Origin: RGIG1828 sp045546535
GTDB lineage: Bacteria; Bacillota; Clostridia; UMGS1810
Direction: 5' to 3'
Assembly (NCBI GenBank): GCA_045546535.1
Contig: JAZQDA010000102.1
Location: 1-44,320, forward strand
Length of the DNA: 44,320 bases
Shown: positions 7,717 through 14,855 of the stretch, one piece after another
Numbering within the stretch: position 1 is the first letter of the stretch
How the letters are laid out: each line of letters begins with the position of its first letter
The notes under the pieces: generated by a model
Databases searched by the model: none
Told to the model about the DNA's origin: nothing
The model's input: only the letters and a program-made list of their open reading frames with translations
Program-made: the position numbers and the translations under genes

Positions 7717-9219
7717 CTACTCTTTTATTGGGTAAAATTTGTCAATTCCCTCACAAATTTTTAAAAATGGCTCAACTGCACTTACCGCACCGCTTTTGCC
7801 GTCTTCTGAAAACACCGCAACTGCATATTTGGGGCTGGAATAGGGGAAAAATCCGCAGAACCACCCGTGCTCGTAGTATGATAAATCTTCTTTTTGCCAA
7901 CCGGTTTCCGCAGACCCCGTCTTTCCTGCAATCTCGAGGGGAGATGACGCTATTTTTTTTGCCGTGCCGTAGAGAACACAGTCACGCATCATAGAAGATA
8001 TTTTTCTGGCGGTTTCTTCCTTTATTGCCCTTACCGAATCGTAATTTGAAAGATTCTCTATCACTTCTCCTTTTTCGTTTATAACCGATTTTGCAATATT
8101 TACTCTTCCCCTTATTCCTCCGTTTGCAATAGTGGCACACATTAGAGCACATTGAATTGGCGTTATAAGAATTTCCCCCTGACCTATAGAGATATTTGCA
8201 CTTTCTGTTTGTGTATAATTTTCTTTTACGGGGATATTTCCTTTTGCCTCTTCAGAGCCGAAAAAAAGTTTTCTTTCGCCAAGACCGAGTTTGATAGCGG
8301 TATTTGTGATTTTTTTTGCACCAAGATTTAATCCTATTTCATAAAATGCGCAGTTGCACGAATTTGCAAAAGCCTCGGAAAGAGACTGAAGTCCGTGCCC
8401 GTCTTTTTTATTACAGTAAAATGTGTGCGAGTTTATTTCTTTAAAACCATTGCACAAATATTCCCTGTTTAAGTAAGGATTTTCATCAATTAAGGCAGAT
8501 GCAGTTACAATTTTAAAAATGCTTCCCGCATTATACTGACAAAGTGCCCTGTTTAAAAGTTCGCCGTTTTCAGAACTCATACTCTTACTCAAATCGTTTG
8601 CGTCAAACTTTGGATTACTTGCAATCGCCAAAACATCAAAAGTTTCTGCGTCAAGCACAACCGCCGAGCCTTTTGGCACATATTTGTCTAAAACGTCCTC
8701 ACACACTTTCTGGATATGATAATCTATTGTAAGCGACACAGAATTTATATCGCCGTCTTCTTTTGTAAGTTCAGACTCTGAATCAGGCATAGGTCCGCCG
8801 ACGGCGTCTGAAAGGTAGGTGACTTTGATTTTCTCATCGCTTTTTAAAAGTGAATCAAACTTTTTCTCAACACCGCAAACACCCGTGCCGTCTATGTTTG
8901 TATAACCTGTTATATGAGGTGCTGTGCCTGAATTTGCATATCTTGACGGCATTGTAAACTGAGATTTACCCGCACCTAGTCTGACTTTCCCTCTGTCTGT
9001 TATATGAAAAAGGGAAAGGTCTCTTTCGGTCAGCGGGATAAGATTTCTGTCATAGATTGTTCCTCTCTCATTTTTAACTGTAATACAAACCGTTTCCTGA
9101 TTTAAAACCGCCTTTTTATATTCTTCGTTTTTGAATACAGAAAGATAGAAAATTTTTGCAAAAAGAGAAGATGAAATAAATATAAAAGAAAAAAATAAAA
9201 CTGATATGCGTTTTTTCAA
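7717..9219 (-). CDS. Penicillin-binding transpeptidase (class B-like)
   Basis: DD-transpeptidase that cross-links peptidoglycan outside the membrane. About 500 residues: a short N-terminal membrane anchor (residues 3-22), an ERGTIYDRN pedestal motif, then the transpeptidase domain. The active-site serine is in AGSIFK, the second motif is SCN within ANSCNCAFYE, and the third is KTGSAETGW. This is the three-motif set of penicillin-binding proteins. The length is short for FtsI or SpoVD; it resembles the PbpA-like enzymes that Clostridia often place near division or sporulation genes. I favour the TTG at 9219, with AGGTGA just upstream; a GTG at 9228 falls inside that ribosome site. It starts the minus-strand run with polA. 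The exact orthologue is unclear. Confidence 0.9.
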   Translation of the reverse strand: MKKRISVLFFSFIFISSSLFAKIFYLSVFKNEEYKKAVLNQETVCITVKNERGTIYDRNLIPLTERDLSLFHITDRGKVRLGAGKSQFTMPSRYANSGTAPHITGYTNIDGTGVCGVEKKFDSLLKSDEKIKVTYLSDAVGGPMPDSESELTKEDGDINSVSLTIDYHIQKVCEDVLDKYVPKGSAVVLDAETFDVLAIASNPKFDANDLSKSMSSENGELLNRALCQYNAGSIFKIVTASALIDENPYLNREYLCNGFKEINSHTFYCNKKDGHGLQSLSEAFANSCNCAFYEIGLNLGAKKITNTAIKLGLGERKLFFGSEEAKGNIPVKENYTQTESANISIGQGEILITPIQCALMCATIANGGIRGRVNIAKSVINEKGEVIENLSNYDSVRAIKEETARKISSMMRDCVLYGTAKKIASSPLEIAGKTGSAETGWQKEDLSYYEHGWFCGFFPYSSPKYAVAVFSEDGKSGAVSAVEPFLKICEGIDKFYPIKE

Positions 9220-9246
9220 AAGAATCACCTGAAAAGTTTTTTAGTC

Positions 9247-9275
9247 TTGAATATTTTCTTCATTTGGTGTAAAAT
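9247..9275 (+). promoter_or_regulatory. Sigma-A-type promoter of the phosphoribosyltransferase gene
   Basis: TTGAAT at 9247-9252 and TAAAAT at 9270-9275 with a 17-base spacer. The predicted start near 9282 leaves a short leader carrying GGAAAGAGGG before the TTG start at 9310. This also rules out the longer upstream start of the reading frame. Confidence 0.7.
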
Positions 9276-9309
9276 GTATGTATCCGAATTTGGAAAGAGG
9301 GTAATTTTT

Positions 9310-9870
9310 TTGAAAAAATTCCATACTATGAAAATCGCAGGACTTGAAAGAAACCTGCAACTTTTTAAAATAAGCGATAACCTCCAGATAGCCGCTTTTA
9401 TACTTTTCGGCGATGCTGAAATCACAGTAAAAAGCGCAGAGGAACTTTTAAAACTTGCACCCGATTATGACATTCTTTTTACTGCAGAGTGTAAGAGCAT
9501 ACCGCTTATTCACGAAATGGCAAGGCAAAGAGGCGATGATAATTACATAATTGCCCGTAAAGCACCTAAACTTTATATGGAAGATATAATGAGTGTTGAA
9601 GTAAACTCTATTACCACTGAAAACAAGCAGACGCTTTGCATCGGAAAAGGCGATGCTCAAGCACTCAGTGGCAAAAAAGTCCTTATTGTAGACGATGTTA
9701 TAAGCACAGGCGAATCACTTACTGCCATGGAAACTTTAGTTGAAAAAGCAGGGGGAAACATTGTCGGCAAAATGGCGGTCCTTGCTGAAGGCTCGGCAAA
9801 AGACAGAGATGATATAATTTACCTCGAGCCTCTTCCGCTCTTTGATGCAGACGGAAATCCGCTTAACTAA
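9310..9870 (+). CDS. PRPP-dependent phosphoribosyltransferase (adenine/xanthine type)
   Basis: Cytoplasmic type I phosphoribosyltransferase of 186 residues, probably in purine salvage or its control. The PRPP-binding motif VLIVDDVISTGES is near residues 125-137, preceded by a Rossmann-like core. The segment AECKSIPLIHEMARQRG, with nearby ARKAPKLYM, resembles adenine phosphoribosyltransferase and its PurR-like relatives. The gene is monocistronic, with its own promoter and a terminator shared with spoIIR. Substrate cannot be fixed: adenine, xanthine or guanine are possible, and the extended C-terminal PLPLF segment is not the standard Apt ending. It is not clearly PurR, since no winged-helix domain is present. 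Confidence 0.8.
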   Translation: MKKFHTMKIAGLERNLQLFKISDNLQIAAFILFGDAEITVKSAEELLKLAPDYDILFTAECKSIPLIHEMARQRGDDNYIIARKAPKLYMEDIMSVEVNSITTENKQTLCIGKGDAQALSGKKVLIVDDVISTGESLTAMETLVEKAGGNIVGKMAVLAEGSAKDRDDIIYLEPLPLFDADGNPLN

Positions 9871-9890
9871 AAGCGAACATAAAATATGAA

Positions 9891-9920
9891 AAAAGCCAGT
9901 CAAATTTTTGACTGGCTTTT
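9891..9920. terminator. Bidirectional terminator overlapping the end of spoIIR
   Basis: AAAAGCCAGTCAA pairs with TTGACTGGCTTTT around a short loop, flanked by A and T runs on both sides. It ends the plus-strand phosphoribosyltransferase. The last codons and the stop of minus-strand spoIIR lie within it (stop at 9900-9902). Confidence 0.85.
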
Positions 9921-10556
9921 TATTTTATTCATAACAGTGCTTATTTTTTGTTTTGATTTCTGCCACAGTTCGTAGGTTTTGAATTTAAATTCTACACTCC
10001 CGTCTTTTTCGGTGCTTATAAATTCTTTGTCTAAATCATCTGATGCGGAACTGATTTTTTCAATAGCATCTCCCGAAACTGTAACGCAGGTCTGGTCTAC
10101 AAAACAAAGGGGCGGAAAAAGTACGCACCACCAGTTTTGCCCCGAGGCTTTCCCTATTTCGACTCTTACCGCTTCATATGAACCTGTGGGAAGAACAAGG
10201 TCTCCGTATTCTTTAGTAGGAAAATATGAGGGGGCAAAAACTACATTTACATCATAAGAATATCCGTTTTTTCTTACCTCATCTATAGCGCAGTTTTCTA
10301 TTTTTCCTAAGTTTGCAAGAATATCTTCTCTTGCAGTATCAATGGTTTCATTTTCAGAAAAAATATCGCCACACTCTTTTATAACTCTGTCCCTTACCTT
10401 TAGTTTAAGACTCTGGTCATCACCCGAATCGCTGTTTGCTATAACATGAAGCCTTATAAGGCTCTGGGCAAGGGCGGTTTCTTTTTTTTCAAAATGCGAA
10501 TTTATAAAAAATACACATATAAAGCCAATACAAAGAGATATTATAATTTTCTTCAT
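9900..10556 (-). CDS. spoIIR: Stage II sporulation protein R
   Basis: Forespore-made signal protein that crosses to the mother cell side and triggers SpoIIGA to process pro-sigma-E. The 218-residue protein has a signal sequence or anchor at residues 3-20. Family hallmarks follow: LIRLHVIANSDS with DDQSLKLKVRD, a YFPTKEYGDLVLPTGSYEAVRVEIG block and the invariant-looking NWWCVLFPPLCF. Ribosome site AAAGGAG precedes the ATG at 10556. Its coding end forms part of a terminator. Presence of this gene argues that the organism forms endospores. Expression in the forespore under sigma-F is known for the family, and a candidate promoter is listed separately. Confidence 0.95.
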   Translation of the reverse strand: MKKIIISLCIGFICVFFINSHFEKKETALAQSLIRLHVIANSDSGDDQSLKLKVRDRVIKECGDIFSENETIDTAREDILANLGKIENCAIDEVRKNGYSYDVNVVFAPSYFPTKEYGDLVLPTGSYEAVRVEIGKASGQNWWCVLFPPLCFVDQTCVTVSGDAIEKISSASDDLDKEFISTEKDGSVEFKFKTYELWQKSKQKISTVMNKIKSQSKI

Positions 10557-10591
10557 CAGGTAAAACTCCTTTGAATTTACATCTTTTTATA

Positions 10592-10619
10592 AGTATTGAC
10601 TTTTTATTAAATTTTATAC
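10592..10619 (-). promoter_or_regulatory. Candidate sigma-F promoter for spoIIR
   Basis: On the minus strand GTATA (10615-10619) is followed after 14 bases by GTCAATACT (10592-10600). Sigma-F sites as I know them are GYATA then about 15 bases then GGNNANAHT; the second G is missing here. It lies 36 bases before the start codon. Suggestive only; family knowledge adds weight. Confidence 0.35.
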
Positions 10620-10632
10620 AATACGAGAAAAT

Positions 10633-11124
10633 TTACTTATTAAAAGTAATTAAATCAATTATATCTTCTTTGGAAATATCTTTATAAATATTAATTTGTT
10701 CATAAATTATTTTAAGCGCTTCCTTAAATGCGGTTTCATCTGCTTTATGTAATTTTTTCCCTCTGGTTAAAAGTTCGCATTTGTGAGTTTCGATGCTTTT
10801 AATTAAACATATAATTTCATCATACTCGCCGAAAGAAAGTATCTTTTTAAAATCTTCTTTCCTTTGGACGTCATTATTTGTCCAGACTGAATCAAATAAA
10901 GGCTCTTTTAATTTTGCAACCAATTCTTCATATTTGGCAACAGGGTGCATTTTTGAAGTGAGTTTTTCGTTTTCTACAGGCACAAAGAAAGTTGAGTTGT
11001 TAAAGTAAAGACTTTCAAGAACATAGTATGAAATGTCTTTATCTTCAAATGTTTTTTTGCAGATGTCTGCAATTTTACATACGCCCACTGTTGCATATAC
11101 AATATTATCTCCGATTTTAAACAT
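10633..11124 (-). CDS. CarD-like transcription factor
   Basis: A 163-residue protein with an N-terminal CarD/CdnL RNA-polymerase-interacting domain: GDNIVYATVGVCKI at residues 5-18, then YYVLESLYF and FVPVENEKLTSKMHPV. This is the Tudor-like fold that binds the RNA polymerase beta subunit and influences open-complex stability. The C-terminal helical part (about 90-160) would contact promoter DNA. Family members usually affect rRNA and growth genes. It stands alone behind AAGGGG and a poorly defined promoter. Assignment is from motif pattern; its role in this host is inferred. Confidence 0.85.
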   Translation of the reverse strand: MFKIGDNIVYATVGVCKIADICKKTFEDKDISYYVLESLYFNNSTFFVPVENEKLTSKMHPVAKYEELVAKLKEPLFDSVWTNNDVQRKEDFKKILSFGEYDEIICLIKSIETHKCELLTRGKKLHKADETAFKEALKIIYEQINIYKDISKEDIIDLITFNK

Positions 11125-11324
11125 ATAAAAACCCCTTGTTGCCCAAAATACAGACTTTGAAATAAGTCATATATTTATTTTAACATAAATCAAAGGCAAT
11201 TTCTAAGGGCAGTTTTTCACAAAAAAACGACATTTTGATATTGTAAATTTTAACAAAAGTAAACTTAGCCATCGGAGTTCGGATAATCTCTCAATGGCTA
11301 TTCAAAAAAATTTAAAGAAAAGAC

Positions 11325-11378
11325 TTGACAAACTACTCTTACAGTTGTAAGATATAATTAAACTACACGTGTAAGAGT
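11325..11378 (+). promoter_or_regulatory. Promoter with two BlaI-type operator dyads
   Basis: TTGACA at 11325-11330 and TAAGAT at 11348-11353 are 17 bases apart (a TATAAT lies at 11353). A perfect dyad CTTACAGTTGTAAG spans 11338-11351. A second dyad at 11363-11375 contains TACACGTGTA. The outer arms ACTCTTACA (11335-11343) and TGTAAGAGT (11370-11378) are exact reverse complements. BlaI/MecI repressors bind TACA/TGTA dyads, so this is the likely autoregulatory site. Confidence 0.85.
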
Positions 11379-11393
11379 AAAGGAGTTGTTAAT

Positions 11394-11759
11394 ATGACAT
11401 CAATTCATTCAATAAGCGATGCAGAACTTGAAGTAATTCAGGTTTTGTGGAGAGAAAAAAGACCGATGAAAATAAGCGATGTTCTTGAGAGTCTTTCGGG
11501 GACTGGCTGGAAGTACAATACCGTCGGCACACTTCTTTTGAGAATGGAGGCAAAAGGGGCTGTTTCATCATCGAAAGATGGCAGAAACATCGTATATACA
11601 CCTGTTCTTTGCGAAGAGGAGTATAAAATAAACCGAACCCGCTCACTTGTTGAAAAATTATATAACGGCTCTGTAAAAGACCTTGCCGTTTCGCTTTTTA
11701 AATCAAACGAAATGAGCGAGGAAGATATAGAGGAAATAAAGAAGATGTTCAATCTGTGA
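11394..11759 (+). CDS. BlaI/MecI/CopY-family repressor
   Basis: A 121-residue winged-helix repressor. The N-terminal segment ISDAELEVIQVLWREKRPM and the following wing YNTVGTLLLRMEAKG are the standard BlaI DNA-binding features. The C-terminal helices (about 80-120) form the dimerisation part that the partner peptidase cleaves in known systems. It is the first gene of a three-gene operon with an M56 peptidase and an SLH-domain protein, preceded by two operator dyads. No beta-lactamase is nearby, so the inducing signal need not be a beta-lactam. The stop codon overlaps the ribosome site of the next gene. Confidence 0.93.
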   Translation: MTSIHSISDAELEVIQVLWREKRPMKISDVLESLSGTGWKYNTVGTLLLRMEAKGAVSSSKDGRNIVYTPVLCEEEYKINRTRSLVEKLYNGSVKDLAVSLFKSNEMSEEDIEEIKKMFNL

Positions 11760-11769
11760 GGTGATATAT

Positions 11770-13413
11770 ATGATTGAATCTGTATTCAAAGCAGTTCTTA
11801 TAATGTCGGCATCAAGCGCAGTTCTCACCCTTATTTTGCTTATTATAAAACCTTTTACCGAAAAAACATTCGGTTACAGATGGCAATGCGGAGTCTGGTA
11901 TGTTGTGCTTATTTGCGCTCTTATTCCGATAAGTATTACTTTTCCAAGTTATGATGCACTGCATAATACGGAAAATTTTAAAATTATTGAAACGGCAGAT
12001 TTAAGTGTGCAAAATGTAACTTTAAGCACTAAGACTCAAAGTTATAATTCGGGTTTAGATTATGCTGATTCATTTGTTTCGGCGCTTTCTTATATATGGC
12101 TTATCGGAGCGGTGTACTTTTTTGCAATCTCCCTTATAAGATATTTGCTTTTTAAAAAAGAAATCCGCAAAAATTCCGTTTCTGACGGGGAGTATAACGG
12201 TATAAGAGTATTTTCCACAAATATTTTGTCAGCACCTCTTGCTCTGGGATTTTTTAAAAAGAAAATATTTATTCCCTGCTATACAGAAAATGAAGAGAAA
12301 GACCATATCTTGCTTCACGAATACACTCATATCAGACATCACGATATTTTTTACAAATGGCTATGCCTTTTTGCGCGTTGTATACACTGGTTTAACCCCT
12401 TTATGTATATGGTTTCCCGTCAGATAGACCAGCAGTGTGAAATTTGGTGCGATACATCGGTAACAAAAGATATGACGGCACTCGAAAAAAAGCAGTATAT
12501 GAATATTATACTTTCGCTTATTTCCCGTTCCAATATGCCGTTGGAACTTACTACCCGTATGGCAGATTCAAAACACAGTATCAAAAAAAGATTTTCGGCA
12601 ATAACAAACTCTTCAAAACAAAATAGAATTATAAAATGTTTGTCAGCCTCTCTTACGGCAGTTATCCTTGCATCAATGCTTTTTGTGAGCGGTATTGCAG
12701 GAGGTGTGGCATATAAAAACAATCCCGTTTGCTTTAAACTTGATTTCTCGCCGAAAATAAACGGCGGGTCAGAAAAAGTTGCAATAGACAAAGAAGAAAT
12801 CAAGGACTTTAACGAAGAGGTCTTACAAAATTTTGATGAGAAAATTAGTAATAAAGAGGAAAACAGCACCAACCAAAATCCGTCTTCATACTATGAAAAC
12901 GATACCGTTTTGAAAAATTCCGAAGAAGTACAAGCCCCCGAACGAGAAAATGAAGATACGCGTGAAGATTTCTGGGTTTATGAAACAGACCACTCTTTAG
13001 ATATTACATATCCTGTTTTTGGCGAAATATATTCACAGAAGAAAGATATGGAAACTGTAATATCTGAAATAGAGAGAAACGGCGACTTTAAATCTGACGG
13101 AATAGGGACTGACCTTTCTTCATCGTACTACAAAGACACTTTGAGTTATGAAAGCGGAAATACAGGGATACTAAAGGGCGTTAAAGCCAACAAAAACGGT
13201 ATGATATACTTTTATATGGATTCTGACTACAGGCAATATATAAAAATAGGTGTAGAGCATAACGGCAGACAGATAAGCGGAAACGGGATAATTCCCGAAA
13301 ATGATACAGTTTACGCAATCGGGGGACTTGACCCCGAAAAAACTTATGACATAACCGTTACAAACGGGGCGGGAGATACGTGGAAAACAACGGGCGAATA
13401 TGTTATTTACTGA
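11770..13413 (+). CDS. M56-family membrane metallopeptidase (BlaR1/MecR1-like) with an unusual outer domain
   Basis: Integral-membrane zinc peptidase of 547 residues expected to cleave or release the neighbouring BlaI. N-terminal membrane helices lie at about 5-25, 37-55 and 105-125. The zinc motif HEYTH begins at residue 183, with the downstream CEIWCD as probable third-ligand region. A last helix is at about 290-315. Beyond it is an extracytoplasmic region of about 230 residues. It has no penicillin-binding SxxK/KTG motifs: an acidic linker is followed by a beta-rich part ending with DPEKTYDITVTNGAGDTW, which reads like a fibronectin-type strand pattern. I chose the ATG at 11770, with GAGGTGA five bases upstream. 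The missing sensor domain means the signal is unknown. Confidence 0.9.
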   Translation: MIESVFKAVLIMSASSAVLTLILLIIKPFTEKTFGYRWQCGVWYVVLICALIPISITFPSYDALHNTENFKIIETADLSVQNVTLSTKTQSYNSGLDYADSFVSALSYIWLIGAVYFFAISLIRYLLFKKEIRKNSVSDGEYNGIRVFSTNILSAPLALGFFKKKIFIPCYTENEEKDHILLHEYTHIRHHDIFYKWLCLFARCIHWFNPFMYMVSRQIDQQCEIWCDTSVTKDMTALEKKQYMNIILSLISRSNMPLELTTRMADSKHSIKKRFSAITNSSKQNRIIKCLSASLTAVILASMLFVSGIAGGVAYKNNPVCFKLDFSPKINGGSEKVAIDKEEIKDFNEEVLQNFDEKISNKEENSTNQNPSSYYENDTVLKNSEEVQAPERENEDTREDFWVYETDHSLDITYPVFGEIYSQKKDMETVISEIERNGDFKSDGIGTDLSSSYYKDTLSYESGNTGILKGVKANKNGMIYFYMDSDYRQYIKIGVEHNGRQISGNGIIPENDTVYAIGGLDPEKTYDITVTNGAGDTWKTTGEYVIY

Positions 13414-13427
13414 GAGGAGAAAATTTT

Positions 13428-14105
13428 ATGAAAAGATATTTAAGTATTATTCTTGCTGTAGTATGTATGTTTAATTTATGTGTGGTTTCCTTTGCAAAAG
13501 AGCCGACTAAAGAGGAACTTTCAGATCTTAAAAAATATGCAATTATTCAAGGCGACCCCGACGGCAACTTAAGACTTGGCGATACCTTAACCCGTGCAGA
13601 AGCGGTAAAAATTATTTGTACTATGGCAGGGTATGATAAAATAGCGGAAAATTCAAATGAAATTGTTCTTAATGAAGACAAACCTTTCCCCGATGTTCCA
13701 CAGGGCCACTGGGCAACGGAATATATAAGATGCGCTAAAAATTTCGGTATAGTCGAGGGCGATGAAAACGGATATTTCAATCCTGAGGCTGAGGTTAAAA
13801 ACGAAGAGTTTGTAAAAATGCTCGTTATTATTCTTGGCTATGATATGATGGCTCAGCACCGCGGAGGTTACCCTGTAGGCTACAATGTAGTTGCCAATAC
13901 TTACGGAGTAACCCAGGGACTTCAGTTTGCGGTAAATACCCCTGCAATACGCTCAGATGTCGCTGTAATGAGTATAAATTCACTTGATGTTCCCCTGATG
14001 AAACAGACAGGCTACGGCGACCAGATATCATACTCTGTTATGGACGGGGAGAATGGACATAAAAAAGAAACTCTGCGAATAAATCTTGAACTTTTAAAAA
14101 AATAA
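13428..14105 (+). CDS. SLH-domain surface protein
   Basis: Secreted protein of 225 residues: signal peptide at 1-21 (cleavage near SFA-KE), then surface-layer homology repeats. The first repeat includes IIQGDPDGNLRLGDTLTRAEAV. The second runs from FPDVPQGHWATEYI through GIVEGDENGYFNPEAEV. The third is degenerate, around NTYGVTQGL. SLH domains bind secondary cell-wall polymers, so the protein should sit on the cell surface. Apart from a short charged C-terminal tail it has no other domain. It follows the M56 gene by 14 bases with its own GAGAGG site, so it is probably the output of the BlaI-controlled operon. The start is the ATG at 13428, which gives the signal peptide. Confidence 0.9.
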   Translation: MKRYLSIILAVVCMFNLCVVSFAKEPTKEELSDLKKYAIIQGDPDGNLRLGDTLTRAEAVKIICTMAGYDKIAENSNEIVLNEDKPFPDVPQGHWATEYIRCAKNFGIVEGDENGYFNPEAEVKNEEFVKMLVIILGYDMMAQHRGGYPVGYNVVANTYGVTQGLQFAVNTPAIRSDVAVMSINSLDVPLMKQTGYGDQISYSVMDGENGHKKETLRINLELLKK

Positions 14106-14106
14106 C

Positions 14107-14142
14107 AAAAAATGGTTTGCGGATATCCGCAAACCATTTTTT
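14107..14142. terminator. Bidirectional terminator after the SLH gene
   Basis: Near-perfect palindrome: AATGGTTTGCGGAT pairs with ATCCGCAAACCATT, with A6 before and T6 after. It sits between convergent genes and can serve both. Confidence 0.9.
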
Positions 14143-14153
14143 ATATTAACACA

Positions 14154-14855
14154 TTATTTATTTTCGCATATGCTGTCTGTAACATTTAAAACGCGCAAAG
14201 TATCATCAGACACCGTGAATTTAATCTCATATCCGCCAAAGCCAAAACCGTAGACTCTTTTTTCGTCATTATGGTATGACGGTCTTGGGTCGTTTTCTAA
14301 AATTTTTATCAGGTCCTGTCTTTTTTCCTCACTCACTTTTTCCAGTTCTTCACTTGGAAAATCCACTTTCAGAGAGTATTCTCTCACCTCGTCTGAAAAT
14401 CCGCCTTTTGCTTCTGGAACAGAGTCAGAAAATGCAAGATACGGCTTTATATCGAAAATGGGAGTTCCGCATTTTAGGTCTGCACCGCTTACCAAAAGGA
14501 TAGTGTTTTTCCCCCTTTTTTCTACTTTTTCAAGTTTTACGCACGATAGTCCAAGGGAATTGGGTCTGAAAGGTGACCTTGACGCAAATACGCCCACGCG
14601 TTTGTTTCCCCCAAGTCTTGGCGGTCTTACAGTAGGTGAAAACTCAGGGCAGGGCGCGTCTGAAAAATGCCATATGAGCCAGATGTGAGAAAAGTTTTCT
14701 ATTTCCCTGAATGCATCGGGAGTGTCGAACTCCTTTTCAAATCTTATTTCGGACATTACCCCTTTTGCTATTGAACTTTGCCTTGGTATGCCGAACTTTG
14801 TAGTGTAGTCATTATAAATATGTGCGATAGGTTTTATATAAATTTTATCACTCAT
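14154..14855 (-). CDS. trmO: tRNA m6t6A37 methyltransferase
   Basis: SAM-dependent enzyme that adds the N6-methyl group to t6A at position 37 of certain tRNAs. The 233-residue protein has the TrmO/YaeB beta-barrel features: IAHIYNDYTTKFGIPRQS at the start, FSHIWLIWHFSD, TVRPPRLGGNKRVGVFASRSP and FRPNSLGLS. The C-terminal lobe includes DIKPYLAFSDS. It overlaps the end of ligA by eight bases, so it is co-translated with it, and its transcript ends at the shared terminator. Confidence 0.94.
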   Translation of the reverse strand: MSDKIYIKPIAHIYNDYTTKFGIPRQSSIAKGVMSEIRFEKEFDTPDAFREIENFSHIWLIWHFSDAPCPEFSPTVRPPRLGGNKRVGVFASRSPFRPNSLGLSCVKLEKVEKRGKNTILLVSGADLKCGTPIFDIKPYLAFSDSVPEAKGGFSDEVREYSLKVDFPSEELEKVSEEKRQDLIKILENDPRPSYHNDEKRVYGFGFGGYEIKFTVSDDTLRVLNVTDSICENK

